This document shows, one piece after another, positions 52,165-62,187 of a stretch of DNA of 64,000 nt (positions are counted from its first letter, which is position 1; every line of letters starts with the position of its first letter). The stretch covers positions 2,976,001 to 3,040,000 of the forward strand of contig NZ_CP093340.1 of assembly GCF_022637415.1 (NCBI RefSeq). The letters are read 5' to 3'. This DNA is from Luteimonas sp. S4-F44 (GTDB taxonomy: Bacteria; Pseudomonadota; Gammaproteobacteria; Xanthomonadales; Xanthomonadaceae). A program made the translations under genes and the position numbers. The notes under the pieces are model-generated. The model did not search any database, was not told the origin of the DNA, and was given only the letters and a program-made list of their open reading frames with translations.

Positions 52165-54387
52165 TCAGTGGGCGACGGAGGCCGCCGGGGTCTCGCGCAG
52201 GCCCAACTGGTCGAGCATGAACGCGTACATCTCGGCCGACTCGCGGTAGCGGCGGAAACGGCCCGACTTGCCGCCGTGGCCGGCTTCCATGTTGGTGCGG
52301 AACACCACCGGATGCGTGCTGGTGTTGACGTCGCGCAACCGCGCCACGTACTTCGCCGGCTCCCAGTACTGGACCTGCGAGTCCCACAGCCCGGTGCCGA
52401 CGAACATCGCCGGGTAGGCCTTGGCGTCGAGGTTGTCGTAGGGCGAGTAGCCGAGGATGTAGTCGTAGTAGCGCTTGTCCTCCGGGTTGCCCCATTCGTC
52501 GTACTCGTTGGTGGTCAACGGGATACTCGGGTCGAGCATCGTCGTGACCACGTCGACGAACGGCACCTGCGACAGGATCACCCGGTACTTCTCGGGCGCC
52601 ATGTTCGAGATCGCCCCCATCAGCAGGCCGCCGGCGCTGCCACCGTAGGCGGCGACGCGATCGGGCGCCGCATAGCCGCGCTTGACCAGGTCGTCGGTGA
52701 CGTCGATGAAGTCGGTGAAGGTGTTGACCTTGTTGAGCAGCTTGCCATCGTCGTACCAGGCGCGGCCCATTTCCTCGCCGCCGCGGATGTGCGCGATCGC
52801 ATAGACCATGCCGCGGTCGAGCAGGCTGACATTGGTCACGCTGAAGCCTGGATCCATCGAGGCGCCGTAGCTGCCGTAGCCGTACTGCAGCATTGCGGCG
52901 GTGCCGTCCTTCTCGAAGCCCTTGCGGTAGACCAGCGACACCGGGATGCGCTGGCCGTCGCGCGCGGTCGTCCACACCCGCTCGGTGACGTAGTTGGCCG
53001 GGTCGTAACCGATCACCGCCTGCTGCTTGAGCTGGCGGCGCTCGCCGGTACGCGTGTTGACCTCGAACGTCGTCGCAGGCGTGGTCAGCGAGGTGTAGCT
53101 GTAACGCAGCCAGTCGGTGTCGGGCTCGGAATTGATCGACAGGCCCATCGCGTAGGCGGGCTCGTCGGCCTGCACGAACGTGTCGTTGCCGTCGGCCTTG
53201 AGCACGCGCACGCGGGTCAGCGCCTGCGCGCGTTCCTCGATGGCGGTGAAGCCGTCGAACAGTTCGTAGCCTTCGATGTACACATCGTCGCGGTGCGGCA
53301 CCAGGTCGGTCCACTGCCGACGCGAGGTCGCATCACTGGGCGCGGTGACGAGCTTGAAGTTCGTGGCCTTGTCAGCATTGGTGCGGATCACCCAGCGGCC
53401 GCCGTGATGATCGGCGTCGTATTCGACATCGCGCGCACGCGGGGCGAGTACGGTGAACGTCTCGGGATTGTCGGCCGGGGCGTAGCGCAGTTCGCTCGAC
53501 ACGGTGCTGCCCAGGCCGATGACGATGAAGCGGTCGTCGCGGGTGCGATCGATGCCCATGTAGAAGCTGTCGTCCTTTTCCTCGTAGACCAGCACGTCGT
53601 CGGCGACCGGCGTGCCGAGCACGTGCTTTTTCACCCGCACGGTCAGCAAGGTCTCGGGATCGTTCTCGACGTAGAACAGGGTCTTGCCGTCATCGGCCCA
53701 GACCAGATTCGCCGACACGCCGGGAATGGTCTCGGGGTAGACCTCGCCGGTCTCCAGATTCTTGAAGCGCACCGTGTACTGGCGCCGGCCGTTGGTGTCG
53801 TCGGCGTAGGCCAGGATGCGGTTGTCGCGGGTCACGTCCCAGTCGCCGACCGCGTAGTAGTCCTTGCCCTCGGCGAGCTGGTTGACGTCGAGCATCACCT
53901 GCTCGCCGGCGAAGTCGCCCTTGGCGTTCGCGGCCTGGATCGACAGCGCATCGACCCCGGGGCCGTCCGCGCGGCGCGCATGCACCGGATAATCCTTGCC
54001 GGTCTCGAAGCGCGCGTAGTACCAGAAGCCGCGGTCGCGGTACGGCACCGAGCTGTCGTCCTGCTGGATCCGACCGACGATCTCGTCATAGAGACGGTCC
54101 TCGAGCGGCTTGAGCGGCGCGAGCATCGCATCGGCGTAGGCGTTCTCGGCGTTGAGATACGCCAGCATCGCCGGGTCCTCGCGCTTGTCGTCACGCAGCC
54201 AGTAGTAGACATCCTCGCGCGTGGCACCGTGCGGGGCCTTGACGGTATGCGGGCGCTGCTCGGCATCGGGCGGGACCGGCGCGGCGGCGTTGGTGGCGTT
54301 GGTGGCGGGAGAAACGCTCATCAGGCTCAGGCTCGTCAGGATCGGCGCAGCCAGCAAGGCAGCCGCGCGTGGGAAAGGTGTCTTCAT
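52165..54387 (-). CDS. Secreted oligopeptidase B-type S9 peptidase
   Basis: 740 residues from ATG 54387. A signal peptide (MKTPFPRAAALLAAPILTSL) is followed by a linker, a beta-propeller (about 60-430) and an alpha/beta-hydrolase domain. Catalytic Ser is in YGGSAGGLLMG, Asp in GLWDSQVQYWEP and His in EAGHGGKSGRF. Family: oligopeptidase B (cleaves after basic residues), but E. coli PtrB lacks a signal peptide. It is the downstream member of a tandem pair of S9 genes. Confidence 0.92.
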   Translation of the reverse strand: MKTPFPRAAALLAAPILTSLSLMSVSPATNATNAAAPVPPDAEQRPHTVKAPHGATREDVYYWLRDDKREDPAMLAYLNAENAYADAMLAPLKPLEDRLYDEIVGRIQQDDSSVPYRDRGFWYYARFETGKDYPVHARRADGPGVDALSIQAANAKGDFAGEQVMLDVNQLAEGKDYYAVGDWDVTRDNRILAYADDTNGRRQYTVRFKNLETGEVYPETIPGVSANLVWADDGKTLFYVENDPETLLTVRVKKHVLGTPVADDVLVYEEKDDSFYMGIDRTRDDRFIVIGLGSTVSSELRYAPADNPETFTVLAPRARDVEYDADHHGGRWVIRTNADKATNFKLVTAPSDATSRRQWTDLVPHRDDVYIEGYELFDGFTAIEERAQALTRVRVLKADGNDTFVQADEPAYAMGLSINSEPDTDWLRYSYTSLTTPATTFEVNTRTGERRQLKQQAVIGYDPANYVTERVWTTARDGQRIPVSLVYRKGFEKDGTAAMLQYGYGSYGASMDPGFSVTNVSLLDRGMVYAIAHIRGGEEMGRAWYDDGKLLNKVNTFTDFIDVTDDLVKRGYAAPDRVAAYGGSAGGLLMGAISNMAPEKYRVILSQVPFVDVVTTMLDPSIPLTTNEYDEWGNPEDKRYYDYILGYSPYDNLDAKAYPAMFVGTGLWDSQVQYWEPAKYVARLRDVNTSTHPVVFRTNMEAGHGGKSGRFRRYRESAEMYAFMLDQLGLRETPAASVAH

Positions 54388-54426
54388 AGGTGGGTCCACT
54401 CGCTTCCGATGCAACGCCAAAAGGCA

Positions 54427-54450
54427 CACCGGCCGCGAAAGCGGCCGGTG
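54427..54450. terminator. Hairpin between the two S9 peptidase genes
   Basis: Perfect 10-bp stem CACCGGCCGC (54427-54436) and GCGGCCGGTG (54441-54450), with a GAAA loop on the plus strand. Read on the minus strand it is followed by TGCCTTTTGG. It could end the upstream peptidase transcript or stabilise the mRNA. Confidence 0.6.
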
Positions 54451-54460
54451 CAGGAGGCAG

Positions 54461-56569
54461 TCACTTGGCCAGTTGCTGCCACAGGAACGTCAGGTAGAGG
54501 GCGTCCATGTGGGCCTGCTGGCGATTGTTCGCCGCGCCGCCGTGGCCACCCTCGATGTTCTCGTAGTAGCGCACGTCCTTCCCGGCCTCCGACATCCTGG
54601 CCATCATCTTGCGGGCGTGGCCGGGGTGCACGCGGTCGTCGCGCGTGGAGGTCAGGATCAGCGTCGGCGGATAGTCCTTGGCCGGGTCGAACAGGTGATA
54701 CGGCGAGAAGGTGCGGATGAATTCCCACTCCTCCGGCTTGTCCGGATTGCCGTACTCGGCCATCCACGAGGCGCCGGCGAGCAGCTGGTGATAGCGCCGC
54801 ATGTCGAGCAGCGGGACCTGGATCACCACCGCGCCGAACAGCTCCGGGTACTGGGTGAGCATGTTGCCGGTGAGCAGGCCGCCATTGCTGCCGCCGCGGA
54901 TGCCCAGATGCGCCGGCGAGGTGATCTTGCGGTCGATCATGTCCTGCGCGACCGCCGCGAAGTCCTCGTAGGCCTTGTGGCGATTCTGCTTGAGCGCGGC
55001 CTGGTGCCAGCGCGGGCCGTACTCACCGCCGCCACGGATGTTGGCGACCGCGTAGACGCCGCCCTTCTCCAGCCAGCCCTTGCCCACGCCGCCCGAGTAG
55101 CCCGGAGTGAGCGAGATCTCGAAGCCGCCGTAGCCGTAGAGCAGCGTCGGATTGCTGCCGTCGAACTGCATGTTCTTCGGGCGCACCAGGAAGTACGGCA
55201 CGCGGGTGCCGTCCTTGGACGTGGCGAAGTGCTGTTCGACCTCGTGGGTGCTGGCGTCGAAGAAGGCCGGCATCGTCTTCAGCGTTTCCGGCGCCTGGTC
55301 GCTGCCGACCTCGGCGAGCAGTAGCGTGCTCGGCGTGAGGTAGTCGGTGACCGTCATCCACACCGCATCGGACTCGTCGCTGTCCACCGCGGTGACCGCG
55401 ACCGTGCCCAGCTCGGGCACGCCGGCCAGCGCGCTGCGCGCCCAGCCGTCGGCGCCCGGGGTCAGCACCGTGAGCGTGTTCTTGACGTCTTCGAGCACGT
55501 TGAGCACGAGATGATGCTGGGTCCAGGTCGCACCGGCGAGCGAGGTCGTCTCGGTGGGCTCAAACAGCACTTCGAACTCGCGCTTGCCGGCCATGAAGTC
55601 GTCGAACTTCGTCACCAGCAGCGAGCCTGCCGGATAGTTGCGACCGCCGACGTTCCAGGCTTCGCGCAGTTCCAGCATCAGCCAGTCGTGGTGGACCGAC
55701 TTGTTGGCCGAGTTCGGCGCGTCGACCTTGGTCAGCTGACCATTGGCGCCGCGCAGATAGAGCTCATCGTTGTAGAAGGCCAACGTGCGGCTGACGAAGT
55801 CGCGTTCGAAGCCCGGCGTGTCGTCGCGCATCGCAGCGATGTACATGTCATCCGGCTTGCCCTCGTAGACCAGCGTGGCCTGGTCCATCGACTGGCCGCG
55901 CGCCAGTTGCTTGACGATGCGCGGGTAGCCCGACGAGGTCAGCGACCCATCGCCGAAATCGGTGTAGACGTAGACGTTGTCCTGGTCGATCCAGCTCAGG
56001 CCGCCCTTGGCCTCATCGCGGAAGAAGCCGCCGTCGACCCACGACTTGGTCGACAGGTCGAACTCGCGCGTCACGTCGGCGTCGGCGCCGCCGCGCGAGA
56101 GCGCGATCAGGCAGCGGGTGTAGGCCGGACGCAGGCAGCTGGCGCCGTGCCACACCCAGTTCTCGCCCTCGGCCTTGTTGAGTGCGTCGAGGTCAAGCAC
56201 GGTCTCCCACTTCGGCTGCGGCTTGCGGTATTCCTCGAGCGTGGTGCGGCGCCAGATGCCGCGCTCGTGGTTCCGGTCGCGCCAGAAGTTGTAGTACCAC
56301 TCACCCTGCTTGTAGGCGACCGGGATCTTGTCGTCGGAATCGTAGATCGCCAGCAGGTCGGACTCGAGCTGCTTGAACTCGGGCGTGGCGGCGAGCTCGG
56401 CCTCGGCCTTGGCGTTCTGGGTGCGGACCCAGTCGAGGGCCTTATCGTCGGTGACGGCTTCGAGCCACTGGTAGGGATCGTTCACGGCGGCCTCCTGGGC
56501 GGATGCGGTGCCCATCGAAAGGCCGGCGGAGATTCCGGCGGCGAGGCAGAGCTTGGACAATGGGGACAT
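54461..56569 (-). CDS. Secreted prolyl oligopeptidase (S9A)
   Basis: 702 residues with a signal peptide (MSPLSKLCLAAGISAGLSMGTASAQ). Opens with the S9A start NDPYQWLEAVTDDKALDWVRTQN, then a beta-propeller and a hydrolase domain: YGYGGFEISLTP, RGGGEYGPRWH, Ser in RGGSNGGLL, Asp in STRDDRVHPGHA, His in EGGHGGAAN. These are the prolyl-oligopeptidase signatures, and the signal peptide places it in the periplasm or outside. Confidence 0.93.
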   Translation of the reverse strand: MSPLSKLCLAAGISAGLSMGTASAQEAAVNDPYQWLEAVTDDKALDWVRTQNAKAEAELAATPEFKQLESDLLAIYDSDDKIPVAYKQGEWYYNFWRDRNHERGIWRRTTLEEYRKPQPKWETVLDLDALNKAEGENWVWHGASCLRPAYTRCLIALSRGGADADVTREFDLSTKSWVDGGFFRDEAKGGLSWIDQDNVYVYTDFGDGSLTSSGYPRIVKQLARGQSMDQATLVYEGKPDDMYIAAMRDDTPGFERDFVSRTLAFYNDELYLRGANGQLTKVDAPNSANKSVHHDWLMLELREAWNVGGRNYPAGSLLVTKFDDFMAGKREFEVLFEPTETTSLAGATWTQHHLVLNVLEDVKNTLTVLTPGADGWARSALAGVPELGTVAVTAVDSDESDAVWMTVTDYLTPSTLLLAEVGSDQAPETLKTMPAFFDASTHEVEQHFATSKDGTRVPYFLVRPKNMQFDGSNPTLLYGYGGFEISLTPGYSGGVGKGWLEKGGVYAVANIRGGGEYGPRWHQAALKQNRHKAYEDFAAVAQDMIDRKITSPAHLGIRGGSNGGLLTGNMLTQYPELFGAVVIQVPLLDMRRYHQLLAGASWMAEYGNPDKPEEWEFIRTFSPYHLFDPAKDYPPTLILTSTRDDRVHPGHARKMMARMSEAGKDVRYYENIEGGHGGAANNRQQAHMDALYLTFLWQQLAK

Positions 56570-56666
56570 GGCGCCTCCGGCGGGCGGGGATCAGATAACC
56601 GCCAACGCTAGCACGCGCATCGGCAGCCGCCGCATGACCAAAGTCACCCCTGCCAGGCGCGCGACC

Positions 56667-57020
56667 TCAGCGGCCCAACGGCAACCAGCCCGCCGCCGCG
56701 AGCGCGGCACGCAGCGGCATGGCCACCCGGCGGCGCGGCGCGGGACGGCGAGCCGCCTGCGCAAGGCCTGGCCGACGCCGCCGCAAGACCGCTGACGAGG
56801 CCAGCTTGCGGCGGCGCGGCAGGCGAAGCACGCACCAGGTGAGCCAGGCGGTCGCCGGCATGCCGACCAGCCACAGCGGCGGCCAGCCGACCACGGCGAC
56901 GCCGCTGCGCAGCCCGGGAAACGACAGCAGCGCGATGCTGCCCAGAAACAGCAGGCCGAGCAGGCCGGCGCCGACGAGGGCACGGGGATCGGAGGCAGGC
57001 GATTCGAAGGCATTCGACAT
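56667..57020 (-). CDS. Small two-helix membrane protein of unknown function
   Basis: 117 residues from ATG 57020. Two hydrophobic segments (LVGAGLLGLLFLGSIALLSF; VVGWPPLWLVGMPATAWLTWCVL) are followed by a very basic tail (RLPRRRKLASSAVLRRRRPG) and a last short hydrophobic part. No family named. The longer upstream frame is not protein-like. Confidence 0.55.
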   Translation of the reverse strand: MSNAFESPASDPRALVGAGLLGLLFLGSIALLSFPGLRSGVAVVGWPPLWLVGMPATAWLTWCVLRLPRRRKLASSAVLRRRRPGLAQAARRPAPRRRVAMPLRAALAAAGWLPLGR

Positions 57021-57247
57021 GGCGACAGAACTCCCAGCGCGCCCGGATCGGGCCATGCGGAGAGTCTGGGTTGCATCCATCTCATGGGCTGCGACATCAC
57101 GACCAAGGGCCACGAGGTGTCGCGCCCTGCCCGCGCGCCGGGCCAGTGCCGCCCCCTGCGGGAAACGGCCGCCGTGCCTGGCCGACGGCGCCAGCATGGG
57201 CTGGCCGCGCGCCGGACACCGCGTGACCGTGCGAACCGGCGCGCCGA

Positions 57248-58216
57248 TCAGCGCTCGTACTTCGACAGCGCCAGTTCCAGCAGCGAGCGGGCCTGCTCAC
57301 GCAGCGCGACGGGCTCGGCGATCTGCGCATCGGCACCGTAATGCAGCACGTCCATCAGCAGCTCGCGCGCATTGCTGTAGGGCACCTTGAGCTCGTAGCG
57401 GCCGTCGGGCAGGAATCGGCCCTGCTGCTGCGAATGCCAGTGCTCGTCGGCGACCCAGCGCGCGGCACGGGCCTCGAACAGGATTGTCGCCACGCCCTTG
57501 GGCGGACCGGAGAAGATGCCGTAGCTGCCGGCCAGATGGGTGTCGAGTTCGGCGTCCTCGATGTCGCGCGCCTGCCCGGGCAGCATGCGCGCGTTGGTGA
57601 TGCGATCGACCGAGAAGCTGCGCAGCGCGTCGCGATCGTGGTCCCAGGCATCGAGATACCAGTTGTCGCGGTAGTGGGTGATGCGCTGCGGGGAGACCGT
57701 GCGGCGGGTGCGCTCGTCGGTCGAGCGGGCGCGGTACTCGAACGCGAGCTGTCTGCGCTCGAGCACCGCCGAGCAGACGTTGCGGAACGCATGCTCGTCC
57801 ATGCGCCGGCCGCGATGCGGCACCACACGCACGCGCTGCACCGGCCATTGCTTGCCGGCCGAGTGTTCGTCGAGCAGCTTCTCGATCCGGGACTGCAGCG
57901 GCGCCAGCGCGCTCGACAGCACGCCGCCGCCGCTGCGCGAGAGCAGTTGCTGGGCGGCGAGCAAGGCATGCAGTTCGCCCGAACTCAGCCACAGGCCCGG
58001 CAACTCGAAGCGGTCGCCCTCGGCACTGTCGTAGCGGAAGCCCGCATCGCCATCGCCCACGACCGGCGCCATCAGCGCATCGCGCAGAAACGCCAGGTCG
58101 CGGTAGACGGTGGCGCGCGAGCATTCCAGTTCGTCCTGCAGCCGGGCCACCGTGACCGGGTAGCGCGAGGTCTTGAGGATGCGGTGTAACGAGAGGATGC
58201 GTTCGTATCGGTCCAT
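57248..58216 (-). CDS. YafY-type WYL-domain transcriptional regulator
   Basis: 322 residues. The N-terminal HTH_11 (ILSLHRILKTSRYPVTVARLQDELECSRATVYRDLAFLRD) leads to a WYL domain (about 135-230: LAFEYRARSTDERTRRTVSPQRITHYRDNWYLDAWDHD region) that senses nucleic acids or nucleotide ligands in several systems. The C-terminal part is the usual WCX-like extension. No target operon is obvious beside it. Confidence 0.88.
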   Translation of the reverse strand: MDRYERILSLHRILKTSRYPVTVARLQDELECSRATVYRDLAFLRDALMAPVVGDGDAGFRYDSAEGDRFELPGLWLSSGELHALLAAQQLLSRSGGGVLSSALAPLQSRIEKLLDEHSAGKQWPVQRVRVVPHRGRRMDEHAFRNVCSAVLERRQLAFEYRARSTDERTRRTVSPQRITHYRDNWYLDAWDHDRDALRSFSVDRITNARMLPGQARDIEDAELDTHLAGSYGIFSGPPKGVATILFEARAARWVADEHWHSQQQGRFLPDGRYELKVPYSNARELLMDVLHYGADAQIAEPVALREQARSLLELALSKYER

Positions 58217-58325
58217 GGGCCGATTATGGCCCGTCGTCGCGGCCGGCGGCGCAGTGGCGCGGCGGATAACCGCTCGCTAACGCGTCGGCCCTAGACTCGC
58301 GCGCGGATCAGGGAGACGGCCCGGC

Positions 58326-58931
58326 ATGACGCACCCCAGACGCGAGCGCACCGGTGGGATCGCCGCAGCGCTCACGCTGGCCTGTCACCTGGCGGTTCTG
58401 GCCTGGTGGCTGGCCGGTCTTCTCGAACCTTACCCACCCCGCGCAGACGACCGCCCGCTCCAGGTGATCTGGGTCGACCCCGCACCGCCGCCCCTGCCCG
58501 CTATCGCCCCGCCGCCTGCATTCCGCGCAGAGCAAGCACCGTCCGTGCGTTCCGCGCCCGCGACCGCACCGGCACAGCGGCCCAGCCTGAGCGCGGTCGA
58601 GATCGCACCGGTCGCCGCCACCGACGACACCCCCGCGGCGGCACCGTTGCACGCGCAGGCCCGGGCGTGGGCACGCGCGCAGACCGCGCCGGTCGACTTC
58701 GTCCCCGACCCGCTACGCCATCGCGCGCCGCCGCGTCCCGATGGCACCTTCGCGATGCGCGAACCGATCTCGGCGCAGGACGTAGTCGAGGGCATCGGCG
58801 CGCTGGTGTTCGGCGGCGGGCCGACCGACCCCTGCCCGCAGATCCGCCGCAACCTCGCCAATGCCGACCTCGGCGCCGGGCGGGCACTGGCCGAGGAAGA
58901 ACTGCACCGACTGCAACGCGACTGCCTGTAG
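58326..58931 (+). CDS. Proline/alanine-rich TonB-like membrane protein
   Basis: 201 residues. One helix near the start (GGIAAALTLACHLAVLAWWLAGL) is followed by a long Pro/Ala linker, then a small C-terminal part (DVVEGIGALVFGGGPTDPCPQIRRNL). It looks like TonB or energiser-type N-terminal domains but has no TonB C-terminal fold. Function unknown. It converges with the FAD protein gene. Confidence 0.6.
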   Translation: MTHPRRERTGGIAAALTLACHLAVLAWWLAGLLEPYPPRADDRPLQVIWVDPAPPPLPAIAPPPAFRAEQAPSVRSAPATAPAQRPSLSAVEIAPVAATDDTPAAAPLHAQARAWARAQTAPVDFVPDPLRHRAPPRPDGTFAMREPISAQDVVEGIGALVFGGGPTDPCPQIRRNLANADLGAGRALAEEELHRLQRDCL

Positions 58932-58946
58932 CCGGACACACGCGAC

Positions 58947-60344
58947 TCAGTCGCGCGCACTGGCCTCGCGCACATGAGCGAGCGCCGCAGCGGCGACGCG
59001 CTCGGCCTGGCCGCGCAGCTCGGGCATCGCGATGCTTTCCCACAGCGTGCCAATCCGCGGAACGCCCAGCGTCCACAGGCCCGGCACCGTCGCCCCCGAA
59101 CGATCGCGCACGCCGCCGGCGGCGTCGGTGTCGATGCCCATGCCGTGCGGCCCGGGACGTGCGAGGCCCAGCGCGTGCAACGCCGCCGGCAGGGTGCCGG
59201 GCACCTGCGTCGGCCGTTTCTCGAGCCCGGTGGCATTGACGATGCGATCGACCACGAGGCGCTCGTGGTCGCTGCGCCGACGGCGCCGCCAGTCGAGCTG
59301 CCACCGGCCGTCGTCGCGCGCCGCCACCGCCGTCACCCGGCCGGCATGCAGCGAGAAGCGGCCATCGCGACGCATCGCCTCGACCACTGCGGCCACCTCA
59401 GGGGCGATGCGATGCCGGTGGATGTCCCAGTGGCGCACCGCATGGCGCAGGAAGCGGGCCTGCTCGGCCGGCGGCCAGGCCTGCCACAGCGCCTGGACCT
59501 GCGGGCGCAGCCGCTCGAGCGCGTCCTGCCAGGGCCGGCCCTGGGCCTGCGCCTCGGCAGCCCATCGCCGCAGCAGGCGCATGCGCGCACGCACGCCCAA
59601 CGGCAGCAGCGGTTCGACGCCACCGGCCTGCGGCACCGTTCCAGGCGCGTGGGCCAACGGCAGGAGCCCATGGCGCGAGATCGCGGTGATCCGGCCGCGA
59701 TGCCCGTTGGCATGCAGCGTCAGTAGCACGTCGACCATGCTCAGCCCCGCGCCGACGATCGCGACGTCGGCCTCCGGCGCGATCGCGGCCACCGCCGCGT
59801 AGTGCCAGGCCTCGATGATGCCGGGGGCGGCCGCGTCGACGCCGGACGCCGGCAGCGCGGCGGGCACCCCGCCCGTTGCCAGCACCACCGCGCACGCGCG
59901 CAACTCGGTACCCGCGCCGGTCCGCAACGCGAAGCCGGACGCGGCTGGTCGTACCGCATCGACGGTCTCGACCAGGCGCATCAGCGCGCCGGACTGCAGC
60001 GCCCCCGCCAGCCGCGCCTGCAGATAGTCGCCGTAGACACGGCGCGGCGCGAACATCGCCGGCAACGCCTCGGCAGGGCGTGCCGCCGTGGTTGGCGCCT
60101 CGCGCAGGAACGCCAGGAAGTCGTCCGGACGGTCGTCAAACGCGCTCATCCGCCCGGCATTCACATTGAGCAGGTGCTCGACACGCGGCGTCGAATACGC
60201 CACGCCTTGGGCCAGGTCCGGCCGCGGTTCCACCAGCGCCACGCGCAGGTCAGGAGTTGTGAGCAGGTGCAGCGCCACCAGGGCGCCGGCCGCGCCGCCC
60301 CCGATCACGGCGACATCGACGTCGGGAAGAGCAGGCTGGGACAC
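58947..60344 (-). CDS. FAD/NAD(P)-binding oxidoreductase-like protein
   Basis: 465 residues from GTG 60344; the in-frame ATG upstream at 60518 adds a poor segment. Rossmann FAD site VDVAVIGGGAAGALVALHLL, a second dinucleotide site VAIVGAGLSMVDVLLTL, and the C-terminal GLWTLGVPRIGTLWESIAMPELRGQA region. Best fit is the FAD/NAD(P)-binding family PF13454. Substrate unknown. Confidence 0.82.
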   Translation of the reverse strand: MSQPALPDVDVAVIGGGAAGALVALHLLTTPDLRVALVEPRPDLAQGVAYSTPRVEHLLNVNAGRMSAFDDRPDDFLAFLREAPTTAARPAEALPAMFAPRRVYGDYLQARLAGALQSGALMRLVETVDAVRPAASGFALRTGAGTELRACAVVLATGGVPAALPASGVDAAAPGIIEAWHYAAVAAIAPEADVAIVGAGLSMVDVLLTLHANGHRGRITAISRHGLLPLAHAPGTVPQAGGVEPLLPLGVRARMRLLRRWAAEAQAQGRPWQDALERLRPQVQALWQAWPPAEQARFLRHAVRHWDIHRHRIAPEVAAVVEAMRRDGRFSLHAGRVTAVAARDDGRWQLDWRRRRRSDHERLVVDRIVNATGLEKRPTQVPGTLPAALHALGLARPGPHGMGIDTDAAGGVRDRSGATVPGLWTLGVPRIGTLWESIAMPELRGQAERVAAAALAHVREASARD

Positions 60345-60507
60345 GGCAAAATCCTTGGGCGCGGACCGGGCATTATCGCGCGTCTGGCCCGGCCGCCTGA
60401 CCGTCGTGGACTTCGAACCGGCAGCTGAACCCGGCCCTCTGATCGAAGACCCTCGGGTTGGAAGCGTCGGGTGCGCTCGGCATAATCGGCTGGAACCGAT
60501 TTCATGA

Positions 60508-61200
60508 ATGGCTGTCATGCTCGCTGGCTGGTGGCTGGCTTTCGCAGGCCTGCCGATCTACACACAACCGCTTCCGACCGCACCGGAGCAACCGGCTGTG
60601 CTCGCCGTGGCGACGCGCCAGGTGCCGTTGCGCCGGCCGTGCTTCCAGCTCAAGTGCACCGATGCCGAATGGACAGCAAGTGCGGCCCGCCGCCGGATCT
60701 GGGCCCCGCGTGCGCCAGGCGTGCGCCCCAAGTCCGTCGCGCCGCCCGTCATCCGCCTGCCTGACCGTCCGGCGATCGCGCTGTATTCGCCGTTCGCCCA
60801 GCGCGACAGCTTCCGCTCCGGCGGCAATCACGTGAAGTGGGACACCAGCTACGGGATCGAGGCAATCCGCAGCCCGGAGACCTCATTGCGCCTGGAGTTC
60901 GGCACCGGCGTACGCATCGAGCCGTACACCGACTTCGGCACCGCGGTGCCCGGGCCGGTGGCCCGGGGCCAGGTCCAGCTGTCGCAGGAACTGGGCCGCC
61001 GCGCGTCGTTCACCCAGCAAGTGCAGGTCGAGACCGGCCGCGAGAACACCTTCCTCCGGCAGACGCTGGCATTCGACTACGAGTTGTTCCCGCAGTGGAC
61101 GTTGCGCTCGGATTTCGAGTTGCGCCACGACACCTTGGGCAACGGCGGCCGCGGCAGTACCGACACCGAAAGCTCGCTGAAGGTCCAGTACCAGTTCTGA
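60508..61200 (+). CDS. DUF481-like outer-membrane protein
   Basis: 230 residues. A hydrophobic start (MLAGWWLAFAGLPIYT) may be a signal or anchor. The C-terminal 130 residues alternate polar and non-polar residues in beta-strand fashion (SLRLEFGTGVRIEPYTDFG, ASFTQQVQVETGRE, LRSDFELRHDTLG) and end in a C-terminal Phe (SSLKVQYQF), the outer-membrane barrel signature. DUF481 is the closest guess. Confidence 0.65.
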   Translation: MAVMLAGWWLAFAGLPIYTQPLPTAPEQPAVLAVATRQVPLRRPCFQLKCTDAEWTASAARRRIWAPRAPGVRPKSVAPPVIRLPDRPAIALYSPFAQRDSFRSGGNHVKWDTSYGIEAIRSPETSLRLEFGTGVRIEPYTDFGTAVPGPVARGQVQLSQELGRRASFTQQVQVETGRENTFLRQTLAFDYELFPQWTLRSDFELRHDTLGNGGRGSTDTESSLKVQYQF

Positions 61201-61226
61201 CTGGCCGCGTCCGGGGCGCGCAGCCC

Positions 61227-62138
61227 TCAACCGGGCAGGAACGCGCCCGCGCCGGCCTCGAGCAGACGGGCGGCCACCGCCGATCCCAGCGCCTCGCCCT
61301 CGCCTTCCGGCGCCTCGCCGCCGGCCCGGACCGCACGGCCATCGAGGGCCGAACCGACCAGCCCGTCGAGCAGGATCCGGCCGTCGTCCAACCGCGCGAA
61401 CGCGGCGACCGGGACGTGGCAGCTGCCGTGCAGGGCCCGGTTCATCGCACGCTCGGCCTCGACGCAGCGGCGCGTGGGGCCGTGGTCGAGCGCGGCCACC
61501 AGGGTCTGCAACTGCGGGGTGTCGTCGCGGCATTCGATCGCGATCGCGCCCTGGGCCGGTGCGGGCAGCCAGTCGGGCGCATCCAGACGTGCCCGGATGC
61601 GGGCGTCCAGGCCAAGCCGCTGCAGCCCGGCACACGCCAGCACGATCGCGTCGTACTGCCCGCTGTCGAGCTTGGCCAGCCGGGTGTTGACGTTGCCGCG
61701 CAGGTCCAGAATCTCCAGGTCCGGGCGACGCGCCCGCAGCTGCGCTTGGCGCCGCAATGACGAGGTGCCCACACGCGCCCCCTCGGGCAAGGCGTCGATC
61801 GATGCGAATGTACTGCTGACGAACGCATCGGCATGGTCGGCGCGCGCCAGGATCGCCGGCAGCGCGAACCCCGGCTCGAGCTCCATCGGCACGTCCTTGA
61901 GCGAATGCACCGCGCAGTCGGCGTCGCCGGCCTGCATCGCGATCTCCAGCTCCTTGAGGAACAGCCCCTTGCCGCCGATCGCAGCCAGCGAGCGGTCGAG
62001 CACCTCGTCGCCGCGTGTGCTCAACGGCACCAGTTCGACCTCGAGGCCGGGATGACGCGCGCGCAGAGCCGCGGCAACGTGTTCGCTCTGCCACAACGCG
62101 AGCGGGCTCTTGCGGGTGGCGATGCGCAGTCGTTCCAT
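61227..62138 (-). CDS. hemC: Porphobilinogen deaminase
   Basis: 303 residues. Joins four porphobilinogens into hydroxymethylbilane on the heme route. Opening [57 protein letters not shown], and the dipyrromethane-cofactor cysteine C240 in [11 protein letters not shown]. It ends near the DUF481-like gene, which is convergent. Confidence 0.95.
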   Translation of the reverse strand: MERLRIATRKSPLALWQSEHVAAALRARHPGLEVELVPLSTRGDEVLDRSLAAIGGKGLFLKELEIAMQAGDADCAVHSLKDVPMELEPGFALPAILARADHADAFVSSTFASIDALPEGARVGTSSLRRQAQLRARRPDLEILDLRGNVNTRLAKLDSGQYDAIVLACAGLQRLGLDARIRARLDAPDWLPAPAQGAIAIECRDDTPQLQTLVAALDHGPTRRCVEAERAMNRALHGSCHVPVAAFARLDDGRILLDGLVGSALDGRAVRAGGEAPEGEGEALGSAVAARLLEAGAGAFLPG

Positions 62139-62187
62139 CCGGGCATTATCGACGATCCCACCACCGGGACGCGAACCGCGCGGCGAT

